64,000 nucleotides of DNA from PLanc-01 sp034678485 (GTDB lineage: Bacteria > Planctomycetota > Phycisphaerae > Sedimentisphaerales > Anaerobacaceae). The stretch lies in NCBI GenBank assembly GCA_034678485.1, contig JAXDBU010000055.1:1-64000 (forward strand). The letters run 5' to 3'. This document shows positions 17,724 to 27,700 of this stretch, one piece after another. The notes under the pieces were generated by a model that was not told the origin of the DNA, ran no database searches, and saw only the letters and a list, made by a program, of their open reading frames with translations. The stretch's first letter is position 1. Each line of letters starts with the position of its first letter. Both the position numbers and the translations under genes were made by a program.

Positions 17724-18392
17724 TCAGAACCGCCATGCGACGGAGAATGCAGCACCATTGCCGCCGCCGGTCCACTGCCCTTCCACGAGGGCGGTAAGGT
17801 GCTCCCACAGATCGATCCCGCCGCCGATGTAGGCGCCGATGGCCGAATCCTGCTGAAGGTCCCCATTGTATCTTTCCCCACGGAATCTCCCCGTGAGGGT
17901 CCCGTCGATCAGGTGGATGAAGGGGCCCCCGTAGAGTCGGAACGGGCCTCGTCGCGAGCACGCGCCGAACGCGATCTGGACATCCGCGATTTCCAGATAG
18001 TCCAGATCGGCATAGACGACCTGTGCCACGGTGCCCCAGGCGACTCGCTCTCCCGGGGTGATCGTGGCCCGCAACCCGCCGCCCACGGCTGCGCTCGGCT
18101 TGCCGTGAAATTCCCCCTCATCGTCGCTGAATCCGCCGAGCAGGCCGAATAGCTCGACCCGGTCCGTGACGACGCCGACGCCGACGCGGACGAGTCGTGT
18201 TTCGATCTCCACCTCCCGCAACAGGGTCTCGTCGGGGCTCACTTCGATATCCTGCTCGCTGTAGCAGAAGGCTCCACCCACGGACCACTGTCCGACCTCC
18301 ATCTCCACGGCCGGCGGGCCGATGAAGGTCATCGCGCACACGTCGCTCACTACCAGAACACTCCCGATGATCCCACACAGGAACCTGAACAT
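17724..18392 (-). CDS. Small outer-membrane beta-barrel protein
   Basis: A 222-residue protein of unknown specific role. It has a short signal peptide (MFRFLCGIIGSVLVVSDVCA). The rest is made of alternating beta-strands with Gly-rich turns (GLLGGFSDDEGEF, AAVGGGLRATI, FRLYGGPFIHLIDG, GAYIGGGIDLWEHL), and it ends in AWRF, the terminal aromatic residue expected of a BAM-inserted barrel. GGGAG lies about 10 bases before the start. It could be a structural porin-like protein or an assembly-monitoring barrel. Confidence 0.7.
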   Translation of the reverse strand: MFRFLCGIIGSVLVVSDVCAMTFIGPPAVEMEVGQWSVGGAFCYSEQDIEVSPDETLLREVEIETRLVRVGVGVVTDRVELFGLLGGFSDDEGEFHGKPSAAVGGGLRATITPGERVAWGTVAQVVYADLDYLEIADVQIAFGACSRRGPFRLYGGPFIHLIDGTLTGRFRGERYNGDLQQDSAIGAYIGGGIDLWEHLTALVEGQWTGGGNGAAFSVAWRF

Positions 18393-18726
18393 ACATCAGT
18401 CTCCCAACTATCCCATAATCATGCGTCGGAGTTCCCTCACCGCCGCTCACCTTCCGTGTCGTCGGGCATGAGGACCCTGCTGTAGTATCGGACGCCCAAA
18501 CAGTGGAGAAGACCAAAAACCAGCCCTCCAACGAAAAAACTCGTTAGAATCGGGGAAGGTCGCGATCTTCGCCCTTTGTGACCAGGGACGCGAAGAAAGC
18601 ATCACCACACTGCGTCCGATATCTCTTGCTCGCCGGCCTGCGGAATCCGAGCCGAAAAAGAAGTGAAGAAAGACACCAGGCTCCGTGGAGAAAGACAGGC
18701 GAGCAGACCTCACCTGCCGGTCTGGC
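18393..18726. other. Intergenic region with no recognised feature
   Basis: An 88-residue leftward frame exists (18447-18713) but has no family resemblance or clear ribosome-binding site. I see no repeat, promoter or RNA structure here that I can support. Confidence 0.4.
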
Positions 18727-21700
18727 CTATGGGACAGGCGGATCGCGCCACTGGCGGGAATCGCGGGTGTCCCCCCGCGGGATGATGGCCGATTCCTCCG
18801 GCTGGAGCGGCCACGGACCGGCGAATGGGATCGGATCGGCGGCGCCGATGCCCTTTAGCCGGGCGGGAGAATCCGCCTTCAGAGAGAAATCCCTGGCGTC
18901 CGGCGCTGCGAATCGCGGGTCGATGGAGACGCCCGCCTTTTCATCGAGGGCCGCGGCCTGTGCGATGACGGCGCCGCCCCCGCGCCGGATCGCCTGCTCG
19001 TTGGACCAGAACACGTTGTTCTCCAGCGGTGCGGCGCCGTCGGACTTGGCGAAGGGCGAATCGTCGGCGACATCGCCCAGGGAGATACCCGCGGGACTGG
19101 CGTAGAAGATATTGCCGCGAACGTCCGGCTTCGAGACGCCGATGATTTCGAGTCCCGATCGCTTGTTCTGGGCGAAGGTGTTGCCTTCGATCCGGTCGTT
19201 GTCCTGGAACCAGCAGGACATGCCGCACATCTCGTTGGCCCAGAACAGGTTTCCTTTGATGGTCGCGGCTGTCTGGCCGGAAGCGTAGATGCCGGAGCGG
19301 GCGCTGGCGAAGATCAGATTGCCCGAGATCACCGGCGACGCGTCGTCGTAACGAATCCCGTGCCAGGCGGCGCCCGAGACCCGGCACCGCTCGATGGTCG
19401 CCTGGTTGCCCTTCGCGATGCGGATGCCGGCGTAGTGGCAGTTGCGGATGTCACTATCTGCGATGCTCGCTTCGGACACATCTTTCGGGGAGCCGACGCG
19501 GACGCCCGTTCCCCAGACCGCGGCCACCAGGCATCGCTGCATCGCCACGTTGGACTGGTCGAGGACGTGGATGCCATCGCCCGGCCCGCCGATCACGGCG
19601 CAGTCCGTGAGCCACGCTCCGCAGCGGTTGAGCGAGACGACGGCCATTGGGAGGGACCGGCCTTCCACTCGCCGGCCGGGTGCGGTGAACTTGATGCCGC
19701 GAATCATCACGTCCCGTGTCCCGACGACGGACAGGACCGACAGGGCCGCCAGATCCGCGGCCTGTTCCTTCGATTCGGGCATTCGGCTCTCCATTGTCAC
19801 GGTCGTCTTGTCCCAGCCTGCACCCTCCAGCGTCAGGGGCTTGTCGATCCTCAGGCGTTCGTGATAGGTGCCTGCTTCCAGCCTAACCGTGTCGCCCGGA
19901 GCGGCCGCGTCGATCTTTTGCTGGATCGGGCCCGGCCCAGTCGGCGTCTGTGCTCTGGATTCCGCCCGCGGCCGAGGTGACGCGACTTGCGCCCGCGGCC
20001 TTGCGGGCTCGCCTCGCTCCTCCAGGAACAACTGCATCGGCACAGTCAACGGCGTGATCTCGCCCGCGCGGAGGCGGGGATGGTTCTCGATGGCGGTTCG
20101 GACCGCTTCGGCACGCTCCTTTCCGCGGATCTTCGCGCGGCAGACGGTCGCTCTGCTATCGTACCAGCCCGTCAGCCGCTCGGCCGTGACACCCGCAGGC
20201 AGCGCCGCGGAGAACTCGGCCCAAAGCGCATCGACATCAGCCGGTGTGAACGGCTCCCGGGCGGAGAATGGGATGACAAACAAATCGTCCGGATAGCGGT
20301 CCCGGACTCTCGCCAGACCCCAGTCGGCGGGCGGCTCGGTCCCGAGGACGTCGCGATGAAGTTGATAAACGGACGCCGCATAGTACACATCTGATTTGGC
20401 GCGGTCGAGGTGTTCCGCAAGGGCCTGCGTGAACAACGCAGGGGCGGCCCGCATGGGTCCCTTGAGACCCCAGACGATCCGGCCGTAGAGATTGTTCTCA
20501 TGCTCGGCCAGGGCCATTTCCACCAGCCGTCGAACGACCGCTTCGCTCTTGTCCCGCACGGTGGACAGGCCGTAGTAGACCGCGTTGTACCGCACTTCGC
20601 GGTCGGAATCCGAAGAGAGTCTGAGCGCCAGCGCGATAGCGGTCGGGTCCTGCTGCTGGGCTGACCAGATCCACCGCCCGCCGACGGTGCGAACGACGTC
20701 GTTGCGGACCTCCGAGCTCGGGTCGGAAGCCGCAGCCTGCAGGGCCGGCAGGAACGAATCGTCCAAGACGGACCCGCCGCTGCGTGCCAGCGTGACAAAG
20801 GCCTGGCGGCGTGCCTCGCTGTCCCCCGTCAGAAGCGTCTGCCTGATCTGAGGCAATTGATCGCCCAGCCTGGCTCTCGCCTGCTCGTCGCGCTTCTCGC
20901 GTTGCCACTGCTCGAAGTCCAGCTCGCCCTTGAAGTGCTTCACGAGCAGCTCGGCGGTCTGACGCTTGTCGGGGTCGCTGTCCTGCAAGTGCGGCGTGAT
21001 ATACGCCAGCATTGCGTCCCGTTGGTCGCCGAGGCCCCAGGTGATCCGTCCGACCTCTTCGCCACGCATGCAGATGTCGGCCAACGTTCGCAGGATGTTG
21101 GGCGTCTTGTCGCGAGTGACGGACAGGCCGAAGTAGACCGCGTAATGCTGTTCGAGCGGCGCCGCGTGGTACATGATCTCGATTGCCTGAGCATTCTGCG
21201 GGTCCTTGCCCCAGATGTACCGATTCCCAATCCAGGAGAGGATCAGCGTGCGATGCTGGGTCGTGCGTCGGAAGCCCTGGCGCACGGTCGAGAGGATCTC
21301 GTCATCCGAGCGTGCGTCCTTGTCCACAGCCTGGAAGAGTACATCGAGCTTCTTGCCGCCTTCCGGATCATCCGGGAAGAACCCATCGGGGTCCGGCGAA
21401 ACATACCGGTCCGTCCGCTGCCAGGCGAAACCGATATCCGCCCCCTCGTACATCTCCAGTTTGACGCTGCCAAGGTCCAGCGGTTCCTCGGTGTACGCTT
21501 CAGCCATCGGCGGCAGTTCGACGCCGGCGACGAAGGGACCTACAAGCGTGGACGGGCCCGGCGTCTCGGGCGTCTCCCACAGCCAGACCCGCAGCGCATA
21601 CCGGCCGGGGATCACGTCCTCGATCCGGAAGGAGTCGTTGGCGTCGATGGGGAAGTAGTAGGACCGCCGGGTAAGATCGTGCAGGACGGTCAGGCGGTAG

Positions 21701-24700
21701 GCACGGCCCGCCGGGGTCCTGTCGCATGTGCCGAGCCAGCGCGACCGCTCGGCGGGACTCATTTGCTCATAGCCGGCGGGTCGGGGGATGTCAGGCGCCA
21801 CGGTCGCCAGCATCCGCATGGCCCACGTCTGGCCGTTACCGCGGTTTTGGCCTGCAGGCAGAATGAGTCTGCCGACAACCGGCCGGCCGGTCCCGCCGAT
21901 CGTGACCCGCAGCGTCTCGCCTGCTTTCACGCAAATGGGCCTTTCGTTGGTCGATCCCGCCTGGGAAATCGAGCCGCGCTCCGATTCCCTTCGCCCGTCG
22001 GGCATCCAGGCGTAATGGGCGAGTCTTGCCCACACGGGGGCCACGCACGGGAATCGGAAGCGGCCTCCGTCCTGGGCCCTGCTCTCCTGCTCGTATCGAA
22101 CCCACGGCCAGGGCACGGCCCCACCGCCCAAGTCCACCAGGACCTTCACCGTCTCGTCCGCGCCCGGCTTGCTCCCGACGTACAGGGTGCCCTCGACCCG
22201 GCCCCAGCGCTGCAGCCGCAGCGACGGCGCCGAAGAGAGGTCTCTGCTCTCTACCTGCACGAAGCCCGTTTCGCAGGCGGCGAAGAGTACGAATTCGCCG
22301 GAAACGGCGGGAAATGAAAACCGTCCTTGGGCATCTGTTTCCACGATCGCGCTCGTTTTGCCCTGGAAGTCCGTCGGCCGCAGCGCGGGCGGGGCAATCG
22401 TCACGCCCTGATCTTCCGTACACAAGGCCACCTGCGCCCCAGCGACGGGCTGGCCGTTCGGATCGACCACTCGACCGGAGATTCCACCTGAAGCCGAGTT
22501 CTTGTCCTGCGACCTGGTCTCGGCCACGGACGCCTGTGTCGCGATGTCCGGAATGCTTGTCTCGAGTATCTGCTTCGTCTGGCTGATGTACCGATTCAAG
22601 GACAGCAGATTCTGACGGAGGTTCTCGTCCGAGGGCTGGACCGTAAAGGCGCCGTAAGCTCGGATGCTGGCGATCTTCTGTTCTTCCGTGATGGACAACA
22701 GCCACCGGTACGTCTCCCGGCGTGACTGGATGAATTCGGACTCGGGTATCCCGAAATGGGTGTGCAGCCGGGCGTAGATCGTGTAATGATTGACCACGTC
22801 CGGCCAGCGTTTCACGATCTCCCTGTGATACTCCCTTCGCTTGGCCTGATAGGCGAGGTCGCCGCTCTCGTTCGACACGATATCTGCCTGGTCGGCCGCG
22901 GTGAAGTATGCCTCCAGCGCGTACTTCGTGCCCGTGTACTTCTCTGCGAGCGCGAGCAGCCGCTGGATCGCCTCATCGTGGGAGCCGTGTCCGTAGTTGC
23001 ACGTCGCTGCGAATGCCTCCGCCTCGCGGAGTTCCACATAGGGTCCTCGCACTCGGTCCGGCCAGCGACCCGCCGGCGTGACGCGGAACACGTGCCAGTT
23101 CGACGCGACGAGCGCAGCGACATCCGTCCGCACGTTCCGCACGCGTAACGTCAGACGGACCTTGTACACGCCGGGGCCGCTCTCCCTCAAGGGCATACCA
23201 TTCAGGAAGTCCTGGACCTTGTATCGCTTTCCGGGCGGAATCTTATGCACGCTGGGAGGGGACTCTCGCCACTTGTAGGTCACTGCCTTGCCGTCTTCCG
23301 CGAGCACCTCGACGTAGCCCCACTCGCCCCTGCGATTCTCGTCCTGATCCAGGGGGTGGGGATTGATCTCGACGGAGTCAGATCCGTGATTGTCCAGCTC
23401 GAACCACAGGCCATGCTCGTTGTAGAAGAGCCCAAGAGGGTCATCGCCGCCCAGCGTGAGCGCCACATCGCTCCTCGCTGCAACCGGCGGTTGCGCCCGG
23501 ATGATCGTGAGCTTCTCGGCGTCTGAACGGTACCCCAGCTTGACTTGCCACGTGCCGGGGGTTGTGAGGTCGATGCTATCGCTGTGCACGCGCGACGGTC
23601 GGGGGCCCTCGAACCACATGGCTTCCAGCGGCACGGTCTCGACGGTGAATCTGCCTGTCTCGTCGGTTTGAATCGTCGCGAGAACAGAGGTCGATGGATA
23701 CCGCTCGTTGGCGTTGAGCCAGAGCGTCTGTCCCGACAGCGGCTTGCCCCGCTCATCCACAAGCTCGCCTTCGATGCGTGCGGCCGGATGCATGACGAAA
23801 TTCAGCTCGTACGGCTGGTCGGGCAGGACAACGCCAGCGTAGTGAGCAACGTCCTCGGGTCGCGGTGGTTTGCCGGTCATTGCCAGATTGCCCTGGCGAT
23901 AGAGGTTCGCTTCATAGAAGCTCGGTTTGCGGGCGGAGATGGTAGCGGCCTGGAGCAATACCTCATGGCCAACAAATCCCGGCTTGAAGTAGAGCGTGTA
24001 CCGCCCGGCTTCGTCTGTGACGGTCCGTCCCGTCGGTAAGCCGGTGCCAACGCCGCAACTCGCGGCTATTTCCACACTCGCCATCGGCCGGCCGGACTGG
24101 TCTGTCACCGTGCCGTGGATGCTGAAGGGCGTCTCCTCACCGGCATCGGTTGTCTCGCCAGGCTCTGCGGGCGGTCGAGTCGCTTCCATCCCTTTGCGCA
24201 GGGCCGCCATCATGTCGGCGACTTCCCGTTCGGTGAAGTTGCCGGCGATCATCGCGGATCTGCCGAGCGGTGACATGATGCTGGGTATCGAAACCACCTC
24301 GCCATGGATGAGGATCGCCAGGGGGCGTCCCACATTCGCTGCGGTGATGCTGTGGAAGAGGGAGGCGCCCTTGTCATTCAGAGTCAGCCCGATGGCGGGC
24401 CTGCCATTGGCCTCGGTGATCCTGTAGACCTTGTCCAGTCCCCAGTCCTGGCTCGCCAAGATCACATGAGGCGGCTTGTTCCGGAGCAGGACATACGTTG
24501 TGCCCCCGTGCTCCTGGGCGGGCACCTGGGGGAAGCCGGTGATACCCGCCCGGGTCGGGAACCACGCGAAGTCCGCCTCCGGCGAGCCGTTGCCGTTCAC
24601 GAGCGCCTGTTGATATCTCTCGACAGTGGCCGGGTCCAGATTCGCTCGGTTCGCCGCGATTCGGAATTCCAGCGGGCCACCGACACGACCAGACTGGCCA

Positions 24701-27700
24701 CCCTCGGGAATGCCGAGTTCCTTGAGCTTCGAAGGGACCACGAATTCCACGTTGCCGTCCGCGTGCAGCACATACGTGCCGAAGCCGAACGGCAGGAGGG
24801 TCTTCACATACGCGAGAACCGTCCCGGCGGGGACCGTCGAGGTCTTGCCTGCGCCCAGGTAGACCACATGCCCCTGCAACCACTGCCACAGCTCATCATG
24901 GCAGAGCGTGTGCAACGTGGATTCATCGGCGGGATACGAGCCGCCGTGAGTCTCCGCGTGCCCCGCGAGGCATCTGCCAAGATCGTCGAGTCTGGAGTCG
25001 TACTCGCTGCGGTGCCACCATGGCCCGCGCTGCTCGGGTTCCACCTCCACGCGGACCTGGGTCGGCTGACCCGGACGCAGCGAGAGGTTCCCCAGCTTCA
25101 TCAAGGCCGCGCGTTCACGGTAGCCCTCCACTACGATGCCCGCGAAACGGTCCTGGGGTATGTTCGTCTCGCATCGTCTGCGTCCCGACAGTTCGGGGCC
25201 GTAGATCGGCTGGAGGTCACCTTTTCTCACGCGGCGCAGCGAGTGGACCTGGCCCGAGACATCCAGAGCGGCCACGACAGCGGGTCCATCTGAGCCCGCG
25301 GGCGCGGAGAACGCCGTCCAGTCCGAGTCAATGCGATTCACATCGGAGATCCACGAGATGTCCCGTTGATCGACCTCGAATCCGCCGGGCAGGGAGAGTC
25401 CCTTCCTGGCGACGGCTTTCACGACAACCGGGTCGCGGACCTGGGCCATGATCTCGACATTGACGTACTTGCGTCCCTCACCCAGAGGCACGAGCCAGAC
25501 GTCGCTGTCGCCGACGCGCCACACAGGCTTCAGTTCCTTCTTCACATCGGGCGGCTGGCAGAGCCACGCGAAGACGCCCACCTCCGGCGTCGGCTTGGCC
25601 CGCAACGCCAGGACGGTGCCGTGTCCCTCGACATCGGCTTCATAGACGCCGGGGATCGTCGTTCGCTCGCCCTGCGGCGTCCACCACTCCAGGCCTGTTT
25701 CGCTCAGACGCGAGTATGCCAGCAAGGTGATGGTCACGCCGTTCGCAAGCCGGGCGATGAGACCGGAATCGGAAGATTTCGCCTCTTCTGTCGCGGACTT
25801 GCCAGGGGCGCCTCCGCTGTCGCCCCCGGCAGTGGAGATCGGAGAATAGCTCAGCGTGCATGCCTCGTCGTCGGCGCCGAGGATTTCGATTCGATACTCC
25901 CCGCCCTCGGCTGTCGTGACAGTCAGAACCTCCGGCAGGTTGTCGCCGACGAAATGCCCTTTGACGCCCGACTCGCCGGTATCCTCTTGCACCTGCTCGG
26001 ATACGGCACCGCGCAATAGGATGAGCGAGCGGTCGCCCAAATCGACGTCATAGAGGATGTCGCCTTTGCCCAACTTGCGGAGGGCCTGCTGGATCTTCCG
26101 AGGTTCCGGCCCCTCCGCCGGCAGAGGAACCAGCTCGCCTGTGGCCAGATCGAGGACCACCGGCCGGTGATCCGCCTCCGGCAGGACAATTGTTTCTTCT
26201 CGTTCGGCGCTCCCAGCCCCCGCCGCCCGCATCTCAACCGCGTCGACTGGCATCGGAGAGTACGTGACTCTACAGGCTTTGTCGTCGATGGAGAGGACGC
26301 GAATCTCATACTGCCTGCCTTCCGCCGTCGTCACCGTGACTGTCCGGGGCAGAGCAGAACCGATCGTGATGATTCTGACGAGATCCTCGGGGCCTGGAGC
26401 CGCCTGTGGCGAGGTCGCGCCGCGGACCAGGATCAGGGACTGATGGTCCAGCACGAGATCGCCCTTGCCCAACTCTTTGATGGTCTCCAGGAGCCGCTCC
26501 GGCGGCTCGACCTGCGGGGTGGGTACAAGCTGTCCCGTCGCCAGATCGAGCATCACCGCCTGCTGGTCCACATCCGGCAGTGTGATCTCCTTCGACGCTT
26601 CTACTCTGTACGCATCGAGAAGAGGAGTCTTCCGGACGAGGGCATTGAGCTGCTCCGAGGTCGCGGCGGCCAAGACAATCACGTCGAGCCCTCGCGCTGC
26701 TCCGCGAGCCTCCACCGACTCGCCTCGTTGAACGCGGCTCTCGATCTCGGACCACGGCATCAGCAGCAGATCGCGATACTGCTCCGGCACCACCGGCGCT
26801 TCGTCGAAGGCGAGCATCAGCACAAAAGCATCACCCGCCTTGGTCCAGGAGAGCGCCTTGTCGAGATACTCGGCGGACCGCCTCTCCTCACGCCCGAATC
26901 CTCCGATTGTGCCGCGGTAGCGCGTACCGACCGCATCTCTGAGAGCCTCCCAGGCCGGACCGATGCCGAGGACTCGCGCACGGGCCCGGGCCGCGCTTCC
27001 GTCGTCCGCTTTCTGGCCCGGTCGCAGCGAGACATCTTCGAACTCGAACCATGTCCAGGTTCGGGTCTGGAAGCGGAACTCCTTCACGTCGCTCAGCGGG
27101 CAGTGGAATCGATATGTCATGCTGCTTAGCTCGTCGCCGCCAAATCCGGAGAGACCACCTTCGCAAATCTCGTCCCGGCTCAGCACCGCGACGACGCGAA
27201 ACGCCATGTCATGCCGCGAGAGATTGACCGTGACGGGGACGAGCGTGTTATCCCCCTGCACGTGCGCGATGCCGAAGGTCACGGCCTTGCCGGCGTCGAG
27301 ACTATAGGCCCCTTCGCGATCGAGAGTCTTGTGGACGGCTCGCGTCTGCCACGGGCCGGCGGCCGCCGCGACTCGGACGGTCGCCGAGGCCTGATCTGCG
27401 GGGAATCGAACAGTGTTCACAGTCAGATCCCAGATGCGCCGGTCATCCTCGCCGAGCGGACTGCCGGTGATGCCGCTGTTCCTGGAGCCCGGGACATCCC
27501 AATCGATGCTCATATCGGGGGCGCCGGTGTAGCGCACGACGAGCTCATAATCCTTGAACCCGGCTTCCTGCTCTCGTTCGCTGCCGGTCGTCTTGTAGGG
27601 AGCCCGTTTCATGGGCGAGCCGTCCGGCCGCCACCATTGCCTGCCCTCGCTTGGATACTCGCAGACGCCGAGCAGTTCAACTGTCACTGAGCCGGCAGGT